A stretch of DNA of 64,000 nt from Rhodobacteraceae bacterium NBU2976. GTDB taxonomy: Bacteria; Pseudomonadota; Alphaproteobacteria; Rhodobacterales; Rhodobacteraceae. Each line of letters opens with the position of its first letter. Within the stretch, counting starts at the first letter, position 1. The stretch lies in NCBI GenBank assembly GCA_023630215.1, contig JALPRQ010000001.1, positions 1,178,001 to 1,242,000 of the forward strand. The letters are read 5' to 3'. Positions 17,585-27,549 of the stretch are shown piece after piece. Position numbers and translations under genes: made by a program. A model generated the notes under the pieces. That model was not told the origin of the DNA. It made no database searches and saw only the letters and a list, made by a program, of their open reading frames with translations.

Positions 17585-18412
17585 TTACTGCTTTTGCAAG
17601 ATCTTGTCCAACCAGCGTGTTGGTAAGGTGCGTTTCAACAAATTGGCGCCATAAGTCGCCGTTGTTACCATATATCGCGGTTTAGGGCGCGGGGTTTCAA
17701 GGGCGTGGATCAGCTTTTTTGTCACAGCGGAGGGCGGCAATTCGAAGCGGTCCGGTTTTGGATTGGGATTGTTAAGGCGTTTTTTCAGTTCGGCCTCGTA
17801 AATGTCTCGGCGATAGGCTTTCTTCCAGTCGATCCACTTCTCGAACTGTATTGCTGCATTACGCCGGAACTCTGTCGGAATTGGACCAGGTTCGATTAGT
17901 ATAAATTTTATTTCACTATCTGCATGCTCCATCCGCTGCGCATCGACCAGCGCCTCTAATGCGGACTTTGTTGCACAATAGGCTCCGCGATAAGGGGTGG
18001 AAATGAACCCTAGCACCGAAGAATTGAAAATAATTCGTCCATGTCCCTGTCTTCGCATGATCGGCAGGATCAAATTGGAAAGTTCGATTTGTCCAAATAC
18101 ATTCGTGTTAAAAATATCGCTCAGCGCCTCGCGTTGCAGGTCTTCGACGGCGCCGGGAATTGCGTAAGCGCCATTGTTGAACAGGGCGTCAAGTGTCCCG
18201 CCTGTCACCTCTAGCGTTTGTGCCAAGGCCGCTTTTATCGAAGCACTGTCTTGGTAATCCAGTTTGAAGCTGGTCAAACCCTCGCCCCGCAACCGCGCGC
18301 AATCGCTGTCCTTGCGACAGGTCGCAATCACCCTCCAGCCGCGTTCGTGCAGACGGTGGGCCGCATCATAACCGATGCCCGACGAACAACCGGTAATCAA
18401 TATGGATTGCAT
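17585..18412 (-). CDS. SDR-family NAD(P)-dependent oxidoreductase
   Basis: A 275-aa classical short-chain dehydrogenase. The cofactor loop TGCSSGIG is near the N-terminus, NNGAYAIPG follows, a catalytic Ser is in [10 protein letters not shown], and the active pair is Tyr and Lys in [14 protein letters not shown] 18412 has AAGGA 7 bases upstream, better than GTG 18415. The extended C-terminus ([18 protein letters not shown]) is seen in the group that acts on lipid-like or steroid-like substrates; the substrate is unknown. It diverges from parC. Confidence 0.88.
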   Translation of the reverse strand: MQSILITGCSSGIGYDAAHRLHERGWRVIATCRKDSDCARLRGEGLTSFKLDYQDSASIKAALAQTLEVTGGTLDALFNNGAYAIPGAVEDLQREALSDIFNTNVFGQIELSNLILPIMRRQGHGRIIFNSSVLGFISTPYRGAYCATKSALEALVDAQRMEHADSEIKFILIEPGPIPTEFRRNAAIQFEKWIDWKKAYRRDIYEAELKKRLNNPNPKPDRFELPPSAVTKKLIHALETPRPKPRYMVTTATYGANLLKRTLPTRWLDKILQKQ

Positions 18413-18523
18413 CACGTTTTCCTTCTTGTCTGGACTTTTCTAGCAAGGGCGAAATTTGCCCCGAAGGCAAGGCATTTCCTTTTCCTACTGGACCCCATAA
18501 TTCGGTCGCGATACACAACATCT

Positions 18524-20776
18524 ATGAACAAGGATAACGACACCCCCGATATACCCGATATGGGAGAGACGTTGGTCGAGCCGCTTCAGCGCGCGCTAGG
18601 GGATCGGTATCTTACCTATGCCTTGTCCACCATTATGAATCGGGCGCTGCCTGATGCGCGTGATGGGCTTAAGCCGGTTCATCGGCGCATTCTTTTTGCC
18701 ATGCGCGAACTGAAGCTAAGTGCGACCAGTGGTTTCAGAAAATCGGCGAAAATTTCGGGCGATGTGATGGGCAACTACCATCCGCATGGCAACCAGGCGA
18801 TTTATGACGCCATGGTCAGGTTGGCACAGGATTTCAACGTGCGCTATCCGCTGGTCGATGGACAGGGGAATTTTGGCAATATCGATGGCGATAATCCCGC
18901 GGCAGAGCGCTATACCGAAGCGCGACTGACCGAAGCGGCCGAAGCCCTGATGGAGGGACTGTCCGACGATGCGGTCGATTTTCGCGACAATTACGACGGC
19001 ACCCTGCAAGAACCGATCGTGCTGCCGGCCGCCTATCCCAATCTATTGGCAAACGGGGCCAGCGGGATCGCGGTCGGGATGGCAACCAATATCCCGCCTC
19101 ACAATATCAGCGAATTATGTGACGCAGCGTTACACTTAATCAAATCCCCGAATGCGCGCGACGAAACGCTGCTCGACTATGTTCCCGGCCCGGATTTTCC
19201 GACCGGCGGCATATTGGTGGAACCACGCGAGTCGATCCTTGCCAGCTACAAGACGGGACGTGGTTCGTTCCGTCTTCGCGCCCGATGGGAGGTCGAAGAC
19301 CTAGGCCGTGGCACCTGGCAGATCGTCGTTACGGAAATTCCCTATCAGGTGCAGAAATCCAAGCTGATTGAAAAAATCGCCGAGATTATCAACGCCAAGA
19401 AAATCCCAATTCTCGCGGATATCCGGGATGAATCTGCCGAAGATATCCGCCTGATACTGGAGCCAAGATCGAAAACCGTAGATCCCTCTGTCTTGATGGA
19501 GACCCTGTTCCGTCAGTCCGATCTGGAAACCAGATTTGCCTTGAATATGAACGTGTTGATCGATGGGCTCACACCTCAGGTTTCGTCCTTAAAGGAGGTG
19601 CTGCGCGCCTTTATCGACCATCGGCGCGAGGTTTTGATCCGCCGGTCACGCTTTCGGATGGGCAAAATTGATGCACGGCTCGAAGTGCTTGAAGGGTATA
19701 TTGTTGCCTTTCTCAATCTCGACCGGGTTATTGAAATTATTCGCAACGAGGACGAGCCAAAACCCATTCTGATGGCCGAGTTCGAATTGTCTGATGTTCA
19801 GGCTGAAGCGATCTTGAATATGCGCCTACGCTCGTTGCGCAAACTCGAAGAAATGGAACTTCGCCGCGAATTGGATTCCTTGCAGATTGAACGGGCTGAC
19901 CTCGAAGACCTGCTGCAAGACGAGGATATGCAGTGGAAACGGATTTCGGATCAACTGCGTGAGGTGAAAAAGAAGTTTGGCAAGGATGCTGTAAATGGCG
20001 CGCGTCGTACCGATCTTGCTGAGGCACCAGAGATCGAAGACGTGCCGATCGAAGCGATGATCGAAAAAGAACCTATCACGATTGTCTGTTCACAGATGGG
20101 ATGGATACGCGCCATGAAGGGGCATATCGATCTGGCCTCTGAACTGAAATTCAAGGATGGTGATGAAGGACGGTTCGCGTTTCATGCCGAGACGACAGAC
20201 AAGCTGATTGCATTTGCATCGAACGGGCGGTTCTATACGCTTGGTTGTGCCAATCTGCCCGGTGGACGCGGTATGGGAGAGCCGATCCGGTTAATGGTCG
20301 ACATCCCGAACGAATCCGAAATTGTCAGTTTGTTTATCTTTGAACCAAATCGAAAGCTGTTGGTTGCATCAAGCTTTGGCGACGGATTTATTGTTCCAGA
20401 ACAAGATGTTGAGGCGCAAACCCGAAGTGGTAAACAGGTGCTGAATGTCAAAGATGGCGGCAAGGCAAGGGTATGTCGACCGGTAACGGGTGATCATGTC
20501 GCCTGTGTGGGGCTGAACCGCAAACTGTTGATCTTCCCGCTAAGCGAATTGCCGGAAATGGCACGTGGTAAAGGGGTACGACTGCAAAAATATGCGGATG
20601 CTGACGGACAACTTTGCGACGCAAAGACGTTCGACCTAGCCCAAGGTCTCAGCTGGCTGGATCCGGCCGGGCGCACGCGGACAGAAATGGAACTGGGTGA
20701 TTGGCTTGGCAAGCGGGCCAGCGCCGGACGTATGGCACCGCGCGGATTCCCGCGGGATAATCATTTTACTGACTAG
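18524..20776 (+). CDS. parC: DNA topoisomerase IV subunit A ParC
   Basis: ParC cuts and rejoins DNA to decatenate daughter chromosomes. The start ATG 18524 gives 750 aa. The catalytic Tyr130 is in ERYTEARLT. The helical QRDR segment reads [19 protein letters not shown], with Asn90, Gln91 and Asp95 at the positions of E. coli Asp79, Ser80 and Glu84. A GyrA-type C-terminal beta-pinwheel is only partial, with [18 protein letters not shown] resembling one blade motif, which fits ParC rather than GyrA. parE is not nearby. An EamA exporter starts 2 bases after the stop. Confidence 0.96.
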   Translation: MNKDNDTPDIPDMGETLVEPLQRALGDRYLTYALSTIMNRALPDARDGLKPVHRRILFAMRELKLSATSGFRKSAKISGDVMGNYHPHGNQAIYDAMVRLAQDFNVRYPLVDGQGNFGNIDGDNPAAERYTEARLTEAAEALMEGLSDDAVDFRDNYDGTLQEPIVLPAAYPNLLANGASGIAVGMATNIPPHNISELCDAALHLIKSPNARDETLLDYVPGPDFPTGGILVEPRESILASYKTGRGSFRLRARWEVEDLGRGTWQIVVTEIPYQVQKSKLIEKIAEIINAKKIPILADIRDESAEDIRLILEPRSKTVDPSVLMETLFRQSDLETRFALNMNVLIDGLTPQVSSLKEVLRAFIDHRREVLIRRSRFRMGKIDARLEVLEGYIVAFLNLDRVIEIIRNEDEPKPILMAEFELSDVQAEAILNMRLRSLRKLEEMELRRELDSLQIERADLEDLLQDEDMQWKRISDQLREVKKKFGKDAVNGARRTDLAEAPEIEDVPIEAMIEKEPITIVCSQMGWIRAMKGHIDLASELKFKDGDEGRFAFHAETTDKLIAFASNGRFYTLGCANLPGGRGMGEPIRLMVDIPNESEIVSLFIFEPNRKLLVASSFGDGFIVPEQDVEAQTRSGKQVLNVKDGGKARVCRPVTGDHVACVGLNRKLLIFPLSELPEMARGKGVRLQKYADADGQLCDAKTFDLAQGLSWLDPAGRTRTEMELGDWLGKRASAGRMAPRGFPRDNHFTD

Positions 20777-20778
20777 TA

Positions 20779-21663
20779 ATGGAAGCCTGGATCCCTATCA
20801 CGATCACCGCCGCCGCGCTGCAAAACGTGCGCTCCACATTGCAAAAACATCTGAAAGGGCAATTGTCCAATAATGGGGCGACCTTGTCGCGCTTCCTGTT
20901 TGGTGTTCCTGTGGTGTTGGTGTTGATTTTCGGGTTACGTGTGACAGGAACCCGGTTACCGACACCAAATCTTTCATTTCTGATCACAACCGGCATCGGT
21001 GGCGTTGCACAGATCCTCGCAACGGCCTTGTTGCTCTATTCCTTTTCTTTGCGGAATTTCGCAGTTGGAACAGCCTTTTCCAAGACCGAGGTGCTGCAAT
21101 CCGCGATCTTTGGCCTGGTGATCCTGGGGGATCAGATCAGTTGGGCGGCCGCTTTTGCCATTTTGATCTCTATGTGCGGTATTGTGCTTTTGACCAGCCA
21201 CAAGGCGTTTCGAGGTGGAATCTTCAATATTTCAGCGGGTGTTGGACTGTTGAGTGGTGCGTTATTTGCCGTTGCTGCAATTTGTTATCGGGCTTCAACC
21301 TTGGCATTGAGCGAAGGGGGATATGTTGAACGTGCGGCGTTAACCCTCGGATATGTCATCATTTTTCAAACGATTCTGTTAGGCGCTTGGTTGGTATGGC
21401 GAGAGCCGGGCGAATTGAAACGGGTCCTGCGTACCTGGCGTATATCGATGTGGGTTGGGATTTGCGGCGCGCTTGCTTCATTTGGATGGTTTGCGGCGAT
21501 GACGCTTCAGAACGCCGCCTTTGTCAAGGCGTTGGGACAGGTGGAAATGTTGTTTACGGTCCTTGTGTCGCTGTTTTTCTTTCGCGAGGTGCCGTCACTG
21601 CGCGAGTGGGGCGGGATCATCCTCACCACTCTCGGGATCGTCCTCTTGCTGTTGTGGCGTTAA
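20779..21663 (+). CDS. EamA/DMT-family transporter
   Basis: A 294-aa protein with about ten membrane helices in two EamA-like repeats, a drug/metabolite exporter type. Segments such as LLLYSFSLRNFAVGTAFSKTE and LQNAAFVKALGQVEMLFTVL have the conserved glutamate-bearing ends of repeat helices. The substrate cannot be told. It follows parC after 2 bases. Its last 69 bases overlap the 3' end of the convergent TauA-like gene, so the last helix (GGIILTTLGIVLLLLWR) is antisense to that protein's acidic tail. Confidence 0.85.
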   Translation: MEAWIPITITAAALQNVRSTLQKHLKGQLSNNGATLSRFLFGVPVVLVLIFGLRVTGTRLPTPNLSFLITTGIGGVAQILATALLLYSFSLRNFAVGTAFSKTEVLQSAIFGLVILGDQISWAAAFAILISMCGIVLLTSHKAFRGGIFNISAGVGLLSGALFAVAAICYRASTLALSEGGYVERAALTLGYVIIFQTILLGAWLVWREPGELKRVLRTWRISMWVGICGALASFGWFAAMTLQNAAFVKALGQVEMLFTVLVSLFFFREVPSLREWGGIILTTLGIVLLLLWR

Positions 21664-22656
21664 GTTCAGTTGCTGCGATTCAGCATGTAACTCTTGTAAA
21701 TATCTTGTGTTTACAAGGCGTTCCAAATCGTCAGCCGGTTGTGACAGGGTGGCATTTTCCAAGTAGAATTCCGATAGCCCTTGCATTACATTCATCAAGG
21801 TTTCGGTCATCATGTTGCCGTCGATTTTATCGGAGACGCTGGGAAAGGTAAACAGGTTTAGTATTGAATTACTAGAGTCTGCAGACAGATTTACCAGTGT
21901 GGGAAGATAAGGCAATATCGGGTCTGGATAACGATTAAAATCATCGTTTATCTCGTTGATAACGCGAAGAAAAGACACCACCAATTCAGCATTCGCCTGG
22001 GCATAGAAATCTTCGGTCAGGATAAGGTCATATTGGGCAATTTCGGGTTGCGCCAAAAAGGCATCGTCAAACACCGCGCGTCCACGTGCGTTAAGCGTCG
22101 CTTGCGAAGCGCCCCAAGCGCAGGCGGCATCGATCTTGCCGGACAGATAAGCGCCTGTTGCCTCTTGCGGGCTCATGTTCACCAGTTGCAAACGTTTCGG
22201 ATCCAGACCCAACGTGCCGGCGAAGCGCTCCAGCGTGTAATGCACATGGGTTCCAATCGGAATGGCGACATCAATGTCCAGCAATTGTTCAGGTGTTTCC
22301 GGGGAAATGTTCAGTCGCGGGCGCGTAACGCAGGTTTCGGCAAGCGTATATACAACTGCTATGTCAATGATACTAATGGATTTTCCTTGTATTGCTGCTG
22401 CAATTACCGGGGTCATTCCGACCCCAAGACCAAATTGCACCTCGCCCCGATCAATCGCATTAATCAGCGTTTGGCTGTCATTGAACGCCTGCCAGATAAC
22501 AGTGGTGCCCAAGGCAGCGTCAAATGCGCCAGTCTGACGTCCGTAATGGGCAGGAAGGGGCCATTCGTTGAAATACCCCACGACAATACGTTGCTGCGCC
22601 TCGGCGGCAGTTGCAAATATACCCGCCAGCAAAACACCGATCCAACCAAGTTTCAT
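21595..22656 (-). CDS. TauA-like (NitT/TauT) periplasmic substrate-binding protein
   Basis: A 353-aa secreted protein: signal peptide MKLGWIGVLLAGIFATAAEA, then RIVVGYFNEWPLPAHYGRQ and the NitT/TauT binding-protein pattern (VQFGLGVGMTPVIAAAIQG, SGKIDAACAWG). This matches taurine-binding TauA proteins. The permease and ATPase genes are missing on both sides, so it must use a distant transporter or act as an orphan receptor. The last 20 or so residues (QQQEDDPESGEDDPAPLAQ) form an acidic tail that overlaps the convergent EamA gene; it looks like an extension after loss of an earlier stop. Confidence 0.85.
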   Translation of the reverse strand: MKLGWIGVLLAGIFATAAEAQQRIVVGYFNEWPLPAHYGRQTGAFDAALGTTVIWQAFNDSQTLINAIDRGEVQFGLGVGMTPVIAAAIQGKSISIIDIAVVYTLAETCVTRPRLNISPETPEQLLDIDVAIPIGTHVHYTLERFAGTLGLDPKRLQLVNMSPQEATGAYLSGKIDAACAWGASQATLNARGRAVFDDAFLAQPEIAQYDLILTEDFYAQANAELVVSFLRVINEINDDFNRYPDPILPYLPTLVNLSADSSNSILNLFTFPSVSDKIDGNMMTETLMNVMQGLSEFYLENATLSQPADDLERLVNTRYLQELHAESQQLNLTPQQQEDDPESGEDDPAPLAQ

Positions 22657-22888
22657 ATGTCACGCCTTTGCATCGTCCCGGTTTTTGCCCCTCTATATCG
22701 CTAAATTAGGGTGGCAGTAAACCTTTTCGCGCTTTTAAAACTTTCAGAAAACAAACAGAAACTATCAAAAAACTCTTCAAAACAAACATGAAACGAACAA
22801 CGCTCAGGAAAACCTCAAAGTTACATATTTTTTCCGCGAACACCTGCACCCGATTGACAAGTTTGATTATCTGGTCAGAGATTGAGGG
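22657..22888. promoter_or_regulatory. AT-rich divergent promoter region, TauA-like gene / puuA1
   Basis: This 232-base gap is notably AT-rich for the window, with A-runs around 22740-22800. A TTGACA -35-like element at about 22855-22860 points towards puuA1, with TTGATTATCTGGTCAG after it; no strong -10 is clear. No gene is seen here. It must hold the promoters of both divergent genes. Confidence 0.4.
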
Positions 22889-24250
22889 ATGAATCTAAAG
22901 AGTCCTCAGAGTAGCGATATCGACTGGCTGCGTGCCAACCCGGATATTTCCAGCATCAGGGCGGCGGTGGTCGACCTGAACGGTATCTGGCGCGGAAAGC
23001 GTCTGCCGGTGCAACAAGCGGAAAAAACCTTGCGGGAGGGCATTCGAATGCCACTCTCGATCAGCGCCGAAGATATCTGGGGCGAAGATGTCGAAGATAA
23101 TCCGATGATTTTCGATGCTGGTGATTTGGACGGCTTTGCCCGTCCGACGGGTCGCGGTCTGTTACCCTCGGATTGGCTAGCACGTTCGACCGCGCTTATA
23201 CCGTTATGGATGTGGGAGGAGGATGGCTCGCCTTCTTCTGTAGACCCTAGACAAGTGCTGGCACGGGTTCTGGACCGTTATCGTGCCCTTGAACTGACAC
23301 CCGTCACCGCGTTGGAGTTGGAATTTTACTTGATTGGGCATTCGGACAAATATCCAAACAAGCCTATCTCGCCCCTGACTTCGCGCCGCCTGGATGGGGA
23401 CGCGATTATGTCGCTGGACATGGTCGATCATTTCGAGGGGTTTTTTGCCGATGTTTATGCGGCATGTGCGGCGCATGACATTCGGGTGGATGCCGCGATA
23501 TCCGAAGGCGGAGCCGGGCAATTCGAGGTAAATCTCCTTCATTCACCTGATCCGTTACGAACGGCCGATGACGCGACCTTTTTCAAACGGTTCGTCAAGG
23601 GCATAGCGCGCAAACACGGGTTTGCGGCCTCCTTCATGGCCAAACCGTATCTGGAGCAGGCGGGCAGCGGGATGCATCTGCATTTCAGTGTGCTGGACAA
23701 ACATGGCAATAATATTTTCGACAATGGCAGTGAAGAAGGTGCGCCGACCCTGTTATATGCGGTTAATGGTCTGATGGAGGGTCTAGTCGAGTCGACGTTG
23801 TTATTTGCGCCGCATTTGAATTCCTATCGCCGCATGGCGCCCGGGTCGCATGCGCCAACGGGTATCTGTTGGGGATATGAAAACCGAACAGCCGCGATAC
23901 GCATTCCCGGCGGTCCGCCCGAGGCCAAACGTATCGAACATCGTGTCGCGGGTTCGGACAGCAATCCCTATCTGGTGGTCGCTGCCGTACTCGGGGCTGC
24001 GCTCGAGGGGATCGAAGCGGCGAAAATGCCCGTCGACCCGATCGAAGGGGACGCCTATTCCGCCGATTTACCCCAATTGCCCGAACATTGGCCCAAGGCG
24101 ATCAAGGCTTTCGAGAATGGAAAAATGTGCAAACGGATTTTCCCACCGCTTATGCACGAGGTTTATACGCTGATGAAAAAGCAGGAATTGAACGGTTTTT
24201 CATCACGTATGGGTGAATTTGAGGTCTCGACCTACCTCGAAACCGTCTGA
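22889..24250 (+). CDS. puuA: Glutamine synthetase-like gamma-glutamylpolyamine synthetase, copy 1
   Basis: A 453-aa member of the PuuA branch of the glutamine synthetase superfamily, which joins glutamate to putrescine or a related amine with ATP. Active-site segments are TALELEFYLI, EGGAGQFEVNLLHS, FMAKPYLEQAGSGMHLHFS, and RTAAIRIPGG with NPYLVVAAVLGAAL. The N-terminal VVDLNGIWRGKRLPV is typical of this branch and not of GlnA. It opens the polyamine block, followed by potFGHI, speB, a second copy of equal length and puuB. The amine each copy uses is unknown. Confidence 0.87.
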   Translation: MNLKSPQSSDIDWLRANPDISSIRAAVVDLNGIWRGKRLPVQQAEKTLREGIRMPLSISAEDIWGEDVEDNPMIFDAGDLDGFARPTGRGLLPSDWLARSTALIPLWMWEEDGSPSSVDPRQVLARVLDRYRALELTPVTALELEFYLIGHSDKYPNKPISPLTSRRLDGDAIMSLDMVDHFEGFFADVYAACAAHDIRVDAAISEGGAGQFEVNLLHSPDPLRTADDATFFKRFVKGIARKHGFAASFMAKPYLEQAGSGMHLHFSVLDKHGNNIFDNGSEEGAPTLLYAVNGLMEGLVESTLLFAPHLNSYRRMAPGSHAPTGICWGYENRTAAIRIPGGPPEAKRIEHRVAGSDSNPYLVVAAVLGAALEGIEAAKMPVDPIEGDAYSADLPQLPEHWPKAIKAFENGKMCKRIFPPLMHEVYTLMKKQELNGFSSRMGEFEVSTYLETV

Positions 24251-24265
24251 ACCAGAAAAACCACT

Positions 24266-24286
24266 TGCGGGACACTCAATCCCGCA
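24266..24286 (+). terminator. Hairpin after puuA1
   Basis: TGCGGGA and TCCCGCA form a 7-base stem around CACTCAA, 16 bases after the puuA1 stop. There is no clear T-run, so this is at most a weak or attenuating terminator before potF. Confidence 0.4.
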
Positions 24287-24349
24287 TTCTAATTCAGACA
24301 TCACCACCGCCAAAACGGTGTAACGGGCTTATTAGTAGGGAGAATGCCG

Positions 24350-25441
24350 ATGAAACGCTTCATCACAGCAACGAGTGTGCTGGCGATTCTGTCGACCCAA
24401 GCGGTCGCGCAGGAAGAGCCAGTGGTCAATGTTTACAACTGGTCGGATTATATCGCCGAAGACACGATCGAAAAGTTCGAGGCCGAAACCGGGATCAAGG
24501 TTGTCTATGACGTTTATGACAGCAACGAGGTTCTGGAAGCCAAGATGCTGACCGGGAATTCCGGTTATGATGTGGTTGTGCCAACGTCCGACTTTTTGCA
24601 GCGTCAAGTGGCTGCGGGCGCGTATCAGCCGCTCGACAAATCCAAACTGCCGAACCTTGTCAATATGGACGAAGCCTTGATGGCCAACGCCGCAGCATAT
24701 GACGAAGGCAATACGCATTCGGTGATTTATATGTGGGGCACAACCGGTATCGGCTATAACACAGCGATGATCGCAGAACGTCTTGGCGAAGATTACGAAG
24801 TCAACAGCTGGGATCTTGTGTTCAATCCGGAAATCGCAGCGAAGGTTGCGGATTGTGGGATCAGCTTTCTGGATGCTCCAACCGAAATCCTACCGGCAGC
24901 AATGAACTATCTTGGCCTAGATCCACGCTCGACGAGCGCTGACGATATGCAGGCTGGCGCAGAGTTGTTGCAGACGGTGCGTGACAATATCCGCTATTTC
25001 CATTCCTCGCAGTATATCAATGATCTTGCGAATGGCGACATATGCGTTTCTGTGGGTTGGTCGGGCGATATTTTCATCGCACAAGCCCGCGCCGCCGAGG
25101 CAGAAAATGGCGTTGAAATTGCCTATGTCATTCCGAACGAAGGCGCGTTGCAGTGGTTCGACCTGATGGCTATTCCGGTTGACGCCCCTCATCCCGATAA
25201 TGCGCACAAGTTCATTAACTTTATCATGGATGCGCAGATCACAGCCGATATCACCAACTACGTCTGGTATGCGAATGGTAACGCCGCGTCGATGCCGCTG
25301 GTGGACGAGGAAATCACCTCTGACCCGGGGATTTTTCCAACCGAAGAAGCCAAGGCGCATCTGTGGGGGTCAAAGGTTTACGATGCCCGCACGGACCGTT
25401 TGGTTACGCGGCTCTGGACAGAGATCAAGACCGGTCAGTAA
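24350..25441 (+). CDS. potF: Polyamine ABC transporter, periplasmic binding protein
   Basis: A 363-aa PotD/PotF-family protein. ATG 24350 is chosen because AGGGAG ends 7 bases upstream. It has a signal peptide (MKRFITATSVLAILSTQAVAQ), then VVNVYNWSDYIAEDTIEKFE, the standard mature start of the family. Aromatic and acidic residues expected around a polyamine pocket are present (YMWGTTGIGYN, SVGWSGDIFIA). Putrescine, spermidine or agmatine are possible; agmatine is hinted by the agmatinase in the same operon. A strong hairpin separates it from the ATPase gene. Confidence 0.9.
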   Translation: MKRFITATSVLAILSTQAVAQEEPVVNVYNWSDYIAEDTIEKFEAETGIKVVYDVYDSNEVLEAKMLTGNSGYDVVVPTSDFLQRQVAAGAYQPLDKSKLPNLVNMDEALMANAAAYDEGNTHSVIYMWGTTGIGYNTAMIAERLGEDYEVNSWDLVFNPEIAAKVADCGISFLDAPTEILPAAMNYLGLDPRSTSADDMQAGAELLQTVRDNIRYFHSSQYINDLANGDICVSVGWSGDIFIAQARAAEAENGVEIAYVIPNEGALQWFDLMAIPVDAPHPDNAHKFINFIMDAQITADITNYVWYANGNAASMPLVDEEITSDPGIFPTEEAKAHLWGSKVYDARTDRLVTRLWTEIKTGQ

Positions 25442-25448
25442 AGTAACA

Positions 25449-25472
25449 GGGCGGGGCGTATCAGCCCCGCCC
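25449..25472 (+). promoter_or_regulatory. Intercistronic hairpin between potF and the ATPase gene
   Basis: GGGCGGGGC and GCCCCGCCC form a perfect 9-base GC stem with the loop GTATCA, starting 8 bases after the potF stop. With no T-run it probably protects the potF mRNA 3' end or partly attenuates, giving more binding protein than transporter. Confidence 0.65.
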
Positions 25473-25489
25473 GCATTATGAGGGGACAC

Positions 25490-26620
25490 ATGGCCGATTC
25501 TGCGATTGCTGCCGAAACCAAACCCTGGCGGTCCGGCACTGCCGAGCCGTTTATCCGCATCCAGAATATCTCCAAAATCTTTGGCGACTTTACCGCGGTC
25601 GATGACGTCTCGCTTGATATCTATAAGGGAGAGCTGTTCTGCCTGTTGGGCGGATCGGGCTGCGGAAAATCGACATTGCTGCGCATGTTGGCTGGGTTTG
25701 AAACGCCAACTCAGGGCTCGATCACGATTGATGGTCAGAACGTTGCTGGTGTCCCGGCATCTGAACGCCCCACCAACATGATGTTCCAATCCTATGCGCT
25801 GTTCCCACACATGTCGGTAGAGAAAAACGTCGCTTATGGGTTGCTGCGCGAGGGCGTGCCGAAAGAACAGGCGATGGCCCGGACGGCAGAGATGCTTAAC
25901 CTTGTGAAGCTGGGCAATTTTGCCAAACGCAAGCCGCATCAATTGTCCGGCGGTCAGCAGCAGCGTGTGGCACTGGCGCGTGCGCTGATCAAACAACCGA
26001 AATTGCTGCTGCTCGACGAACCGTTGGGCGCATTGGATAAGAAACTCCGCGAAGAAACCCAGTTCGAATTGATCCGCATTCAGGAATCCCTTGGCGTGAC
26101 GTTTATCGTTGTCACCCATGATCAAGAAGAGGCGATGACCCTTTCGACCCGCATTGGCGTCATGAACGAAGGCAAAATCGTACAAGTTGGCGAACCCGAA
26201 GAGATTTACGAACACCCAAACTCGCGCTTTGTGGCGGATTTTATCGGGACCGTGAACCTGTTTCAGGGACGGGTGGACGTTGTCGCCCCGAACGAAATGC
26301 GTATTACCGGCACCGAAGCCGGAGACCTGATTACCAAACCAATCGAAGGGTTAAGCGCCAAACAAACCGTCTCGCTAGCGCTTCGCCCGGAGCGGATCAG
26401 CATCAGCCGTGAGGCAACAAGCGCTGCCAACTGCATTCCCGGCTTTGTCGAGGAAGTCGCCTATCTGGGCAACCTGTCGATCTATCGCGTGAATATTGCG
26501 TCTGGAAAGACCATCAAGGTGACACTCTCCAACCTGGATATCGAGGGGGAACCAATCACCTGGCACGAGGATGTCTTCCTTAGCTGGAATGCCGGTAGTG
26601 GCGTGGTGCTAACAACATGA
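25490..26620 (+). CDS. potG: Polyamine ABC transporter, ATPase
   Basis: The 376-aa energy subunit of the import system. Walker A is GGSGCGKST, the signature is LSGGQQQRVALARAL, Walker B is LLLLDEPLGALD and the switch His is in VVTHDQEEAMTLS. The C-terminal part is a TOBE domain (SLALRPERISIS). ATG 25490 is preferred: AGGGGA lies close upstream. The last 4 bases overlap the first permease gene. Confidence 0.92.
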   Translation: MADSAIAAETKPWRSGTAEPFIRIQNISKIFGDFTAVDDVSLDIYKGELFCLLGGSGCGKSTLLRMLAGFETPTQGSITIDGQNVAGVPASERPTNMMFQSYALFPHMSVEKNVAYGLLREGVPKEQAMARTAEMLNLVKLGNFAKRKPHQLSGGQQQRVALARALIKQPKLLLLDEPLGALDKKLREETQFELIRIQESLGVTFIVVTHDQEEAMTLSTRIGVMNEGKIVQVGEPEEIYEHPNSRFVADFIGTVNLFQGRVDVVAPNEMRITGTEAGDLITKPIEGLSAKQTVSLALRPERISISREATSAANCIPGFVEEVAYLGNLSIYRVNIASGKTIKVTLSNLDIEGEPITWHEDVFLSWNAGSGVVLTT

Positions 26621-27549
26621 GCCTGAGTGACACACAGAATGGTCGCACCGCCAGCCTATTGCGCAAGATGGGATTTTCCGGGCGCGGACTGGTGATTGCC
26701 GTGCCAACGCTGTGGCTGTTGGTATTCTTTCTGATCCCGTTTCTTGTGGTCCTGAAAATATCGGTCGCGGAACCTTTGATTGCCCGTCCGCCCTATTCCC
26801 CGCTGTTCGTCGAAGGACCGGATGGCTGGTCGATCAAGGCGACACTCAGCAATTACGCCTACCTGTTGGAAGACAGCCTTTATATCAAGGCATACTGGTC
26901 TTCTATCAAAATCGCCTTTTTCTCGACGATCCTGACGCTGCTGGTCGGATATCCGATGGCCTATTATATTGCGCGGTCGCAAGAACCCAAACGATCCCTG
27001 TTGCTGCTGTTGATCGTGTTGCCTTTCTGGACGTCCTTCCTGCTACGCGTTTATGCATGGATCGGCATTCTAAAGGCGAACGGGACGCTGAACGGATTGC
27101 TGATCAGCCTTGGCATCATCAATGAACCGCTGATCATTTTGCAGACTGACATCGCCGTCTATATCGGTGTTGTTTACACTTATCTACCTTTCATGATCCT
27201 GCCTCTATATGCGAACCTCGTAAAGCTGGACGGGTCGCTGTTGGAGGCGTCCGCCGATCTTGGCGCCAGTCCGATATCGACATTCTTTCGCATAACGCTG
27301 CCACTATCGCTGCCCGGTATCATTGCCGGGTCGATGCTGGTCTTCATCCCGGTAATTGGGGAATATGTGATCCCAGCACTGCTGGGCGGCCCCGACACGT
27401 TGATGATCGGCAAGGTGCTATGGACCGAATTCTTCAACAACCGCGACTGGCCCGTTGCCAGTGCCGTGGCGATCGCCATGCTAATTGCGGTTGTGGTGCC
27501 GGTGATGTTCCTGCGCATGGCCCAAACCAAGGCGGAGGAGAACGCATGA
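26617..27549 (+). CDS. potH: Polyamine ABC transporter, permease 1
   Basis: A 310-aa inner-membrane permease with six helices of the PotB/PotH type, including a large periplasmic segment after helix 1 (PYSPLFVEGPDGWSIK). The ATPase-contact EAA loop reads EASADLGASPISTFFRITLPLS. The start overlaps the ATPase stop and the end overlaps potI (ATGA both times). Confidence 0.92.
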   Translation: MSLSDTQNGRTASLLRKMGFSGRGLVIAVPTLWLLVFFLIPFLVVLKISVAEPLIARPPYSPLFVEGPDGWSIKATLSNYAYLLEDSLYIKAYWSSIKIAFFSTILTLLVGYPMAYYIARSQEPKRSLLLLLIVLPFWTSFLLRVYAWIGILKANGTLNGLLISLGIINEPLIILQTDIAVYIGVVYTYLPFMILPLYANLVKLDGSLLEASADLGASPISTFFRITLPLSLPGIIAGSMLVFIPVIGEYVIPALLGGPDTLMIGKVLWTEFFNNRDWPVASAVAIAMLIAVVVPVMFLRMAQTKAEENA

